Positions 46,001 through 55,171 of a stretch of DNA of 64,000 nucleotides are shown piece by piece (within the stretch, counting starts at the first letter, position 1; every line of letters begins with the position of its first letter). The stretch is from Viscum album (taxonomy: Eukaryota > Streptophyta > Magnoliopsida > Santalales > Viscaceae), in NCBI GenBank assembly GCA_963277665.1, contig OY728153.1, forward strand, positions 267,876,250-267,940,249, in the 5' to 3' direction. The notes under the pieces were generated by a model, which did not search any database, had not been told where the DNA came from, and saw only the letters and a program-made list of their open reading frames with translations. A program made the position numbers and the translations under genes.

Positions 46001-46945
46001 TCATTATTCATTGTATTTTGATTTTCATTTTGAATTATTTCTTCTAAGCGTATTTGAATTAAAAGTTGCCAGCTGGAAAAGAATTTCATAACCCAATTAA
46101 TTTCAAGCGGTTTATATTACTTCCTTTTTTCCTTAATATTATATGATTATGTCTATATTTAATGTTTATATCTATTTATGTATTTACACATATTTATGAG
46201 GATTTATAGTAGGTACACATAATATACTCATTGATTTATTATCAGTTCAATGTTATATTATTTTCGAGGGATTACTTTCTAATATAATTTTGTTCAGGAT
46301 TTCATACACCTGAGTTTAGATAAGAGGAAAATATTTGATCATTATGTAATTAAACCATTAATTTTATTCAGCTCTGTTTTCTCATTCCCATTATAATGTA
46401 ATGGTACCATATTCTCACTCTTTGGTACATGAAATGATTCAGAAAATGTTTTTATGTAAAGAATACATCATATTTCTATTTAGTTAGAGAAATTATTTTG
46501 ATCTAAAAACATTGTTTACAAAAATATTCTAAAACAAGATTTAACATATAAAAAAGGATTTATTAATATAAATTTTACCCATTTTATTTATTTATATATT
46601 TTTTCAAATGAATCTCATTTTTTCTTGCCAAGCAATGAATTTTTCTAACCATTTAACAATAAAAAAGAATGATTTTTTACCCTAAATGGAAGGTACAGAT
46701 TTACCCTCTTTCATTTCATTAAATCATACATTGAATATGATAATGGATACTTTTTAAGGAAAATTTTTATTAAATTTATTTTCATTGAATAGGATTTAAG
46801 AAATTTCGAAATGACAAGGGTATTTTCCAAATGAATGTTTTTATAAGATATTTTTTCATCAATGAAACCAATTATTTATTTTAATCCACATTGGATATGC
46901 TGTATTAATATCATCCTTATTCTTCCTATGGATGGATTATGATTC
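43001..46945 (+). mobile_element. Q-family LTR, copy 2, left part
   Basis: Aligns by eye with copy 1 from its start (acgcaagatcgtgttttaatga at 43210 against acgtcagacctagttttatgagg at 35475) through the stem-loop motif (45085-45127) and the block 45480-45530. It is interrupted at 46945 by element G, with GATTC as duplicated target, and resumes at 58581. Confidence 0.55.
45085..45127 (+). repeat. Conserved LTR stem-loop motif (Q copy 2)
   Basis: gtttatgagtacgtacgacctaccgtctacatgaattgtgc. The core GTACGTACG is perfect and the outer arms retain partial pairing. Confidence 0.55.
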
Positions 46946-48063
46946 TGTAAAGACCCGTAAAATTCAAGGGAATTTTTTTTTCTTAATTTTCTTTAGAATT
47001 TTACAAGAGCGCGGTTTCAGACGGCACCTGATTCCGAGGCCCGGAGTGCCCGGAATTAATTTCCGAAGTTTGGCTCGGGTACGTTCAGTGAAAGAATGAG
47101 CGGGAATTCCTAACTTTTGATCCGGTGCTCGGAATTGAAATCCGAGGGCACCGATGAACTCGCAGCACCGATATTCGCTTAAAGAGTCCTTTTCGGAAGT
47201 TGCGTTTGTTGCGGGTTGAAAGTTAGTTTTGGGGATTAAAAGATAAGTATAATAAAATTGTGTGTGAATTTTATTTTATTCGTGGTGGTTAGACTCTCTC
47301 ATGGGAAGTTGTTGGTGGGGCCCACAACAACCCAACTTCCCATGTGTGGTTATGACGGAGGTGGGTCCCACACGAGCCCCCACCTTTTCAAATTCCCTAA
47401 CCCCTCTAAACCCCCTCTTAAATTATGTGGCTCTCCCCTACATTAATTCTTGCCAACTTATCTCTTCATTTAATTTTTGACAACTCTAGTTTTTAATTAA
47501 TGTAATGAATTCAACTTTTGAATTTTGAAAGGTTGGCAAAGTGCAAATAAAATAAGGTCTAGCTTATTTTATTTTGGGAGTTGCTGTGTTGTGTGGAGAT
47601 TTGAGAGAAGAAGAGTTCTACACTTTGAAGAACTTCATCTTCCTCCTTGAAGAACGCGAAGAACTCCGACACGCCGTTCTATCTTCTCTCCACGTCAAAG
47701 AAAGGGAGACACCGCTTCCTCCTCGGTTTCCCTTCGTCGACTTGAGAAGTTTCGCCAACGACGTATCGCATCGGACGCATCCCTTTGTCAACGGATTTGA
47801 CGAACGACGACCGCGACGCCCGACCTCCACGACGTCGTCTTCCGCGGAACGTAGACAAATCTTCGAACCTTATACCAAGGTAGGGGTTGTTGATTTCTTT
47901 TTGGTTTAATTATTTAATTTCTTGATCGTGAATTTAGCAAGTCTAACGTGTGGCTTGATTTATTTAAAGTTGCGTTATTATTTTAACGTGAGGGAGCCAG
48001 ACCGAACGAACACGGCCGAACCCCTCCATCGTTCTTGTTTATTCTTGCGGGTGGAAGCAAGTG

Positions 48064-48220
48064 GCGTGGTGCCGTCGCACCACGCGGATAATCGTGCAAA
48101 TATTTTTGTGCGGCGCCGTCGCGCCCCGCCGAGGAAGAATCTTCAAGAACGCGACGCCGTCGCGCCGCGTTGAAAGGAATCAAGGCACGGCGAAAGGGCG
48201 CGGTGCCGTCGCACCGCGCC
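48064..48220 (+). repeat. Four hairpins with a CGTC loop in G LTR
   Basis: Four inverted repeats share the plan GCG(C/T)GGYGC - CGTC - GCRCC(A/G)CGC: 48064-48085 (perfect 9-bp stem), around 48110-48129 (imperfect), 48150-48169 (one mismatch) and 48197-48220 (perfect 10-bp stem). Centres are 41-49 bases apart. The set is repeated in the 3' LTR at 56289-56445, where the fourth loop is mutated. They lie upstream of the TATA box, in U3. Confidence 0.8.
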
Positions 48221-48304
48221 GGACGACGAACACTGCGGCCGGTTCCGGGCCGCGGCCGGACGATGTGACCACGGCCGGTTCCGTGCCGCGGCGGAAAGAG
48301 AAGA

Positions 48305-48604
48305 CCGGCGGCCGGGCCGCCGGCGTCGGAAGCCGAAGAGGGGACCGGAATTTCCGGTCCCGTTGGAGAAAACCTGCCGGCCAGCTGGCCGGCCGGATGA
48401 CGTTAAACCGGGGGAATTAATCCCCCGGCCAGCGTATAAAACCCCCCTCTTTAAGAGGGGGGCAGTTCCATGAAGGGGGGGGGGGGGGGGCAGCAGCCCC
48501 CCGGTTTATTTCTCCAAAACCGGCCCCCACGTGGGGGCCGTTTTGTTGCAAAGGCGCGGCACAAAGGCCGCGCCGCCTTCAATCAGCGGGGGCTTAGCCC
48601 CCGC
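48305..48604 (+). repeat. Run of GC-rich palindromes flanking the G TATA box
   Basis: Consecutive stem-loops in 300 bases: 48305-48323 (9-bp stem, CCGGCGGCC), 48341-48361 (10-bp, GGGACCGGAA), 48376-48393 (perfect 18-base palindrome), 48408-48428 (8-bp), 48442-48462 (10-bp, CCCCCCTCTT, starting one base after the TATA box), 48485-48502 (G6/C6 around CAGCAG), 48521-48540 (perfect 20-base palindrome), 48553-48574 (8-bp) and 48586-48604 (9-bp). A G16 tract lies at 48475-48490. All recur in the 3' LTR. Confidence 0.85.
48435..48441 (+). promoter_or_regulatory. TATA box of G 5' LTR
   Basis: TATAAAA, about 1.49 kb into the LTR, the only canonical box in the GC-rich part. Transcription would start near 48465, just past a 10-bp hairpin and before the G16 tract. 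The 3' LTR copy is at 56660-56666. Confidence 0.6.
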
Positions 48605-48739
48605 GTGCCGCCACCTCACGGCGACAGGCCGCCGCGGCCCCCGCGTCCTCCGCGCCGCCGGACCGCCCCAGGGGGGGGGGGGTCGGGCCGGGTCGGCCCG
48701 GACCCGGACCCCCCCGTTTCGAACCTGTTCCGGTCTTTT

Positions 48740-49200
48740 GGCCATATCATGAGCCTCGGACCTCCGAATGACGAACCGTCTGCGGAAACGCGATCCTTGG
48801 ATCGAGAAGGTCGTATAGGTATATCGCACTCAAGGTTTCGGTTTACTTTGAGTTCGGCCGGGTTGGTTTGTTCACGAAACCAACCGGGCCTTCGGAGCGG
48901 AAACGCTCATATCTTGAGCTACGGACGTCCGATTGACGTGCCGTCAGCTGTGTTGTGTCCCTCTTAGTGAGACGAATCTTTTGGCATACTCCGCCCGAGG
49001 TTTGGACGCAGGTGGAGTACGGTCGGGTTGGTTTTTCATTAAAAACCAACCGGGACCCGGAAACGAAAATGCCAATAACTCTCAGACCGGGCGTCCGATC
49101 GACGCGCCGTCTGTTGCGTTGAGTTCCTGTTGACGATACGGAACTTTTGGATACATCAACTCTGGTCTTTGTGACAGTTGATGTATCAGCCTCTCGGCTC
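48740..49200 (+). repeat. Three degenerate ~166-bp tandem repeats in G LTR
   Basis: Anchors CGGACCTCCGAATGACG (48757), CGGACGTCCGATTGACG (48922) and CGGGCGTCCGATCGACG (49088) are 165-166 bases apart, each followed by CCGTC and a divergent body. Between anchors lie hairpins: GGTTGGTTT/AAACCAACC (48861-48885, 9 bp) and GGTTGGTTTTT/AAAAACCAACC (49026-49051, 11 bp). The set is duplicated in the 3' LTR from about 56970. Confidence 0.75.
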
Positions 49201-49308
49201 GTGGAGCAGACCCTCCGAACGAGCTTGCTGTGTGCGGGAACCCTAGTGCTGGCTGCGACTGTTCTACTACTAGTACTGCTACTGTGACTGCGACGACGAC
49301 AGTACAGA

Positions 49309-49675
49309 GATCCTGTGTGGATTCGACGATGACGACTTCAGCACTCAGCGATCCTACGTGGATCAGTGCTACAGGTCCTGTGTGGGCCCGATCCTGTGTG
49401 GGTCCTTGCGCTCAGCGGTTCTGTGTGAGCCAGCGCCTACAGGTCCTGTGTGGGCCCGATCATGTGTGGGTCATTGCGGGGGTTAGTTACCTATCGATCC
49501 TTCGTGGGTCCGACGACTTAGATGGATTAGTGATCATCTTTATCGTCCTTGAAGAAGTATACCTGTGTGAGCTGAATCCTGTTGCTTTCCTGTGTGGATT
49601 GTGTTGTGCAATCCTGTGTGGATTACGTTTTTCTTTCCTGTGTGGAATACGTTTACTTTCCTGTGTGGACTGAGT
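49309..49675 (+). repeat. TCCTGTGTGG minisatellite in G LTR
   Basis: About 13 exact or near copies of the decamer TCCTGTGTGG at irregular 15-45-base spacing, for example gatcctgtgtggattc, ggtcctgtgtgggccc and tttcctgtgtggaatac. Equivalent array in the 3' LTR at 57541-57903. It lies in the transcribed R/U5 part. Confidence 0.8.
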
Positions 49676-50343
49676 TGTACTTGGGCTCGGAGGTTGGAGC
49701 GTATTTGAATTGTTGACTTAGGTATATGTATGGGCATATACCTAAGCAGTGTCGGTTATTACTTCGTGATTGTTACTTTTCTTCGTGGTTTATCCATTGT
49801 GGATTTGAGAGAGCTTCAGGGGTCTCGGGGTCCCTACTGAGTAGCTTATACTCCCCCCTGCACGGGCTTTGCCCGCACTACGTTGTGTTGGTTGCAGACG
49901 ACGGACAGCGTTGACCTTAGCTGAGGCTTGCAGAGCGGGACGGTACCCGGAGGTAGACCACTGGACGGGACGTGCTCGTAGCGGACGGCGGGACCCGTGG
50001 AGCAGAGGTGCTATCTGTACCCACCCTACAGGTGGGATTTCCAGTGGACAGCTCGGAGTAGTGGCTTTTACTTTTCAGTTGCTGTTTTCCCTTTCGAGTT
50101 GTACTTTACTTTCAGTTTGGGTTTGTATTCTGGCCCATTTACTTTTCCGCACTTCAGTTGTACTCTGCTTTTGTTTAGTGTTTACTTTCCGCTTGCTGAC
50201 TCTGTGGTGTTTGTTTACTTTACAAAGGCAATGCCTTCCCTTTTTACCGGGATTTACGCCTTGGTGCTAGTCGCCAGCCCCTGGCCTATGGAAGGCGGGC
50301 TTGGGGTAGTCATGGCACGGACCCCGAGGGCGGGTCGTGACAA

Positions 50344-50358
50344 ATTGGTATCAGAGGA
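50344..50358 (+). other. Primer-binding site of G
   Basis: ATTGGTATCAGAGGAG begins two bases after the LTR end, containing TGGTATCAGAG, the complement of the initiator-Met tRNA 3' end. Confidence 0.85.
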
Positions 50359-50628
50359 GTTCGGTTCTACCGCGAACTCTGATCTTTTCTATGTGAAGCA
50401 ATAATGTTTAGCGTATTGAGTGTGGTTATCAGTCCAGGGAGTCCAGTGTTGGTGCGGCAGCCGACGTATCCGTACACCAGGACCCTGACTTCTGATTTCC
50501 GACTTAATGCATGAAAACATTGATTGCTTGTGTGTTTTGAAAGTTTTCTTTGTGATTACTTATATCAGCTCACCAGGTATACTTTTCTAACCGTGGCGCA
50601 CCTGTTTCCTTTTCAGGATAGCCCCACG
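50359..50628 (+). other. Leader of G between primer site and gag
   Basis: 270 bases with no supported ORF, presumed untranslated leader and packaging region. Confidence 0.5.
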
Positions 50629-51628
50629 ATGGCAGCCAGCTAGGGTTCCGAGAGTCGAGCGAGACGACAGCCCACCGAGCGACGAGGCCTCAGTGCAGGG
50701 CCCTTTGCCAGTAGTGGCACCGGCGGTAGCTTTACCCGCCGAGCCCCCGATGCTTCCAGCAGCAGCCGCTGACGATGCACGTCGCCTCAGCGCACTGCAT
50801 GAGTTTCAGCGCCAGCGACCGCCCAGGTTTCGCGGGGAGACGGATCCCCAGGTAGCAGAGGACTGGGTGGAGGCAGTGGTTCGAGTGTTTAGGCTAGTGA
50901 GGACACCAGCAGACCTCATGGTGATCCTCGCTGCGAGCCTACTACACGCAGCAGCAGGACGATGGTGGAGCTTGATGCTCCAGGTGCACGATGAGGCATC
51001 TCTTCTTTGGACGGACTTTGAGAGCCTCTTCCGCTTGGAGTTCTTCCCAGCCACCCTTCGTGCGGTGCGTATCCAGGAGCTTCTACAGCTGCGGCAGGGC
51101 AGCATGACGGTCGCTCAGTACTCGGCGAGATTTACCGATCTCTCGCGCTACTCGACCGACATGGTACGGGACCCATTCTTCCGGGCCCAGACCTTCGAGC
51201 AGGGTTTGAGACACGAGATCAGGGCATCACTGATTTCCCTCAGCATACCAACTCAGACAGGAGTACTGGAGCGGGCCCTTCTGATCGAGAGCTTCCTTGC
51301 TGAGTCTACACCAGCACAGAGACCCACCGCAGGGCGGCACGTGGCAGAGTCATCTGCAGCAGGCAGTCGACGGATGACTCAGGGGTCCAGACAGACTAGA
51401 CCTTCGGGCAGACGACCTCAGGGCACTGGCTCAGCAGTGCGGGGCACACAGCGTGGAGCCAGTCTTACGAGAGGCAGACAGTGCTACTCGTGCGGCGGGC
51501 AGGGCCACATGGCTCGTGACTGCCCGACCCGCCGTGCCGAGGAGCAGCAGACGGTTGAGGGACCACCGAGGCAGAGGGTCGACCGTGGCGGTCCGCAGGG
51601 AGGAGGCGGACGAGGCAGAGGAGCTTGA
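50629..51628 (+). pseudogene. gag: Gag of G (stop near start, frameshift, terminal TGA)
   Basis: The first ATG (50629) is followed after three codons by TAG (50641), and its frame differs by one base from the long gag frame that is open to 51628, so a shift lies near 50640-50700. The long frame reads a chromovirus gag: RFRGETDPQVAEDWVEAV, then WWSLMLQVH, FRLEFFPATLRAVRIQELLQL, MTVAQYSARFTDLSRY, and a CCHC knuckle CYSCGGQGHMARDCP (residues 264-277 counting from 50693). A TGA at 51626 stops it, but the same frame continues through a Pro/Gly-rich linker into protease. In intact relatives gag and pol are one polyprotein. Confidence 0.85.
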
Positions 51629-52090
51629 CAAGCAGCCGGTGGTGGCCGACGCTTTGAGGCTCTACCACCACCACCACCAGGAGGTCCACCCCGACCACAG
51701 GGAGCTGGCGGACAGCGACAGGCACAGCTCCAGGCAGCAGAGGCCTATGACCACGGCGCACCCGAGATGATTCGAGGTACTATCTGTGTCTACTCCACCC
51801 TTGCTGCAGTTCTTATAGACACAGGAGCGAGTCACTCTTTCATAGCCGCTGCCTTTGTTCGGAGCTCGGAGATTCCGACAGAGCCGTTGGCTCGATCCTT
51901 ACGGCTAGAGACTCCTACGGGAGCAGACTCGACGATTACGCACTGGTGCCGGCAGTGTGAGCTTACTCTAGGAGGCGAGAGCTTCGGCTGGGATCTTCTT
52001 GTAGCAGCGTCGAGGCCTTACGACGTCATCTTGGGCATGGATTGGCTATCTACGGTCCATGCACAGATTGACTGTTTTAGGCGCGTCGGT
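51629..52090 (+). pseudogene. Aspartic protease part of G gag-pol
   Basis: Same frame as gag, after the TGA. A Pro-rich linker (51650-51760) precedes TLAAVLIDTGASHSFIA with the intact DTGA active site, and [17 protein letters not shown], the second retropepsin landmark. Coding sense changes frame at about 52075-52095, where the next domain starts in the frame of 52059. Confidence 0.85.
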
Positions 52091-53633
52091 GCGATGTGTA
52101 CGCACCGACGGGAGCAGGTTCACCTTCACCGGCGAGAAGGGAGCCTTAGCAGCACAGGATGGACATCCGCGGAGGAGAGGACAACCCATCACTCATCATT
52201 TGGCTAGCCTTATCCTTGGAGCAGTTGACGTGCGGAATCCTGGTTTTCCTGCAGTGGTGGATCAGTTTGCGGACGTTTTTCCCGAAGAAGTTCCAGGGCT
52301 ACCTCCTCGCAGAGAGGTAGACTTTTATATTGACTTGTACCCCGGGACAACCCCGATATCCACTCCAGCATATCGGATGGCCCCCGCCAAGCTTCGAGAG
52401 CTACGGGTACAGTTGGAGGACTTGCAGGGAAAGGGGTTCATCCGACCCAGTGTTTCACCCTGGGCTTCCCCGATATTGTTCGCCAAGAAGGCGGACGGGA
52501 GCTTGCGACTTTGTGTTGACTATCGTCGCCTGAACCAGGTGACAGTGAGGAACAAGTATCCGCTACCGAGGATTGATGACCTCTTTGATCAGCTCAAGGG
52601 AGCACGGTGGTTCTCGAAGATAGACCTCAGGTCAGGCTATCATCAGCTCAGAGTCAGAGACGAGGATGTGCAGAAGACGGCCGTCAGATGTCGGTATGGA
52701 CACTATGAGTTCATGGTTATGCCTTTCGGTTTAACCAATGCTCTAGCAGTGTTCATGGCTCTCATGAACAGGATCTTTCAGCCATACCTCGATCGGTTTG
52801 TCGTGGTCTTCATCGACGACATTCTGATTTACTCTACGACAGAGGAGGAGCACTCCTATCACTTGCGAGTTGTTCTAGACACACTCCGAGAGCACCAGCT
52901 TTATGGTAAGCTCTCGAAGTGCCAGTTCTGGATACGTGAGGTCCACTTCTTGGGTCACGTTATTTCTGAGGCGGGAGTTGCAGTGGATCCCGCGAAGATT
53001 GAGGCTGTGTTAGCATGGGAGCCACCCAGGAGCGTGACTGAGGTTCGGAGTTTCTTCGGACTAGCTGGATACTATCGGAGATTCGTGCCAGACTTCTCTA
53101 GAGTTGCGGCATCACTCACAGCTTTGACGAAGAAGGGAAAACCCTTCGTGTGGTCAGACAGATGTCAGCAGAGCTTCCAGGAGCTGAGACAGAGATTGAC
53201 CTGTGCACCTATCTTGAGGTTGCCTGAGGAGGGAGTAGGGTACGTAGTCTACTGCGATGCATCAGGGACCGGACTCGGATGTGTTCTGATGAAGGAGCGG
53301 GCCGTGATCGCCTATGGATCACGTCAGTTGAGGCCGCATGAGCAGAACTACGCTACCCATGACCCGGAGTTAGCAGCAGGGGTCTTCGCACTGAAGACAT
53401 GGCGACACTATCTGATGGGCGAGCGCTTTACAGTCTTTTCCGATCATCAGAGTCTCAGGTATATCTTCTCGCAGAAGGACCTGAACCTGAGACAGCGGTG
53501 ATGGCTCGAGTTCCTCCAGGACTATGACTTTGAGATAGTCTATACTCCTGGTAAGGGGAACGTAGTAGTCGATGCCCTCAGCAGGAGGACGGGCATTCAG
53601 CTACTTGAGGAGGCGACAGAGCAGCTAGACTCT
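52091..53633 (+). pseudogene. Reverse transcriptase and RNase H of G
   Basis: A long frame (open 52059-53501) with the gypsy reverse transcriptase order: [38 protein letters not shown] (catalytic Asp at residue 189 of the open frame), MPFGLTNA and FIDDILIYS (Asp253, Asp254). RNase H follows: [10 protein letters not shown] (Asp400), HDPELAAG (Glu437) and [11 protein letters not shown] (Asp462). TGA at 53499 interrupts the frame inside the conserved RQRWLEF-type block, but the same frame continues as YDFEIVYTPGKGN and VDALSRR up to integrase. All catalytic residues are present; only the reading is broken. Confidence 0.9.
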
Positions 53634-54614
53634 TTGCAGATATCCTTCGTGGATAGAGATGGAGCAGCCTTTCTTCAGTCTCTCACAGTCACTCCTCCAC
53701 TACTTCAGCGGGTCAAGGAGGCACAGCGTGAGGACGCTGACTATGAGACACGGCGTGCACAGATATCCTCGGGACAGGCACCTGATGGTTTCTCCCTTGG
53801 AGCAGAGCACGACATCCTTTTCAGAGGACGTACCATGGTACCAGTAGCTTTGCGAGAGGAAGTGCTGAGAGAGTTTCACACTTCTCCTTTGGCGGTACAT
53901 CCTGGAGTGGCGAAGATGTACCAGGACCTCAGACGACAACACTGGTGGCCGGGCATGAAGAAGGCAGTAGCAGAGTTCGTTTCTCGATGCCTCACCTGCC
54001 AGCAGGTGAAGGAAGAGCATCAGGTACCAGCAGGCTTGGTACAACCCGTGGAGGTTCCGGAGTGGAAGTGGGACGGCATATCTATGGACTTCGTGACTGG
54101 ACTTCCATGCACTTCCAGAGGTCACGACTCCATCTGGGTGATTGTTGACCGACTCACCAAGTCGGCACACTTCTTACCCATCAGAGAGCAGGGCTCAGTA
54201 GAGAGCTTGGGACGTCTCTACGTTCAGGAGATTGTGCGGCTCCACGGCGTGCCATCATCTATCGTCTCCGATCGAGATGCCCGCTTTACTTCCCGGCTTT
54301 GGAAGGGGTTGCAGGAGGCGTTCGGGACGCAGCTACGTCTTAGCACAGCTTTTCACCCTCAGACGGATGGCCAGACGGAGAGGACCATTCAGACTCTCGA
54401 GGACATGCTCCGCGCATGTGTCTTCGACTTTGGTTGTAGCTGGGAGGACCACCTACCCTTGGTGGAGTTCGCTTACAACAACAGCTACCACTCCACCATC
54501 GGGATGGCACCGTACGAGGCGTTGTACGGCCGACCATGTAGATCTCCTTTGTGTTGGACAGACCCTGGGGAGTCAGCACTCGTGGGACCGGAGATGGTCC
54601 AGGCCACGACATAG
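53634..54614 (+). pseudogene. Integrase core of G (ends at TAG)
   Basis: A 326-codon open stretch in the same frame as the reverse transcriptase. Zinc-binding H2C2: His82, His89, Cys119, Cys122. Core: Asp152 (SMDFVTG), Asp213 (VSDRDARF) and Glu249 (GQTERTIQ), giving the DD35E spacing. It continues with HLPLVEFAYNNSYHSTIGMAPYEALYGR, typical of gypsy integrases, and is cut by TAG at 54612. Positions count from 53634, which is an internal point of the polyprotein, not a true start. Confidence 0.9.
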
Positions 54615-55124
54615 AAGGTCCAGGTCATCCAGGAGCGGATGAGGACAACTCAGAGCCGGCAGAAGTCATATGCTGACAGGAGGCGGAGGCCACTGGAGTT
54701 CGAGGATGGCGACCACGTCTTCTTGCGGTTCTCACCTCGACGTGGTATTCGGAGATTTGGCCGAGGCGGCAAGTTATCTCCGCGCTTCATCGGACCCTTC
54801 CAGATTCTCAGCAGGATTGGTGAGGTGGCTTATCGCCTGGCTCTACCACCTCAGTTGCACCGGGTGCACGACGTCTTCCACGTATCCCAGCTGAGGAGAT
54901 ACGTGCACGACCCGACACACATCATTGATCATGGGGAGCTTGACATTGACGATGGGGCAACTTTTGCGGAGGTCCCGGTGGAGATAGAGGATCGACAGGA
55001 GTGGGTCCTGCGTGGGCGATCGATTCCTCTTGTGCGCATCAGATGGCAGCACAAGAATCTCCAGGAGAGCACATGGGAGTGGGAGGCTCAGATGCGTGCT
55101 CAGTACCCTCATTTGTTTCCCTAG
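54615..55124 (+). pseudogene. Integrase C-terminus and chromodomain of G
   Basis: Same frame after the TAG. DGDHVFLRFSPRRGIRRFGRGGKLSPRFIGPF and LPPQLHRVHDVFHVSQLRRYV are the GPF/Y-like module of gypsy integrases. The tail VPVEIEDRQEWVLRGRSIPLVRIRW and ESTWEWEAQMRAQYPHLFP, ending at the stop 55122-55124, is a Tekay-type chromodomain with the Trp-Glu pair intact. In studied chromoviruses this domain reads histone marks and steers insertion to heterochromatin. Confidence 0.85.
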
Positions 55125-55171
55125 TTTTTGATGTAACCTTACGGGGACGTAAAGCCCTGAGGTGGGAGTAA
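55125..55171 (+). other. 3' spacer and polypurine tract of G
   Basis: The short non-coding sequence after the pol stop ends with GAGGTGGGAGTAA (55159-55171) flush with the 3' LTR start TGTAAAGACCC. Confidence 0.65.

Larger units (their letters stand above)
46946..50342 (+). repeat. 5' LTR of G
   Basis: 3397 bp. From start to end it contains an AT-rich 1-kb part, the GC-rich hairpin run (48064-48604) with the TATA box (48435-48441), three ~166-bp tandem repeats (about 48740-49200), the TCCTGTGTGG minisatellite (49309-49675) and a C-terminal part ending GTCGTGACA. The many short ORFs here recur in the other LTR simply because the LTRs are duplicates. Confidence 0.92.

Noticed and set aside
47574..47909. 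111-codon ORF conserved in both G LTRs (also 55799-56134)
   Set aside because: It begins with TTG rather than ATG and is conserved only because the LTRs are recent duplicates; no domain is recognisable.
48061..48967. Arg/Pro-rich ORFs in several frames of the G LTR
   Set aside because: Open frames arise from extreme GC content and hairpins; overlapping ORFs occur on both strands.
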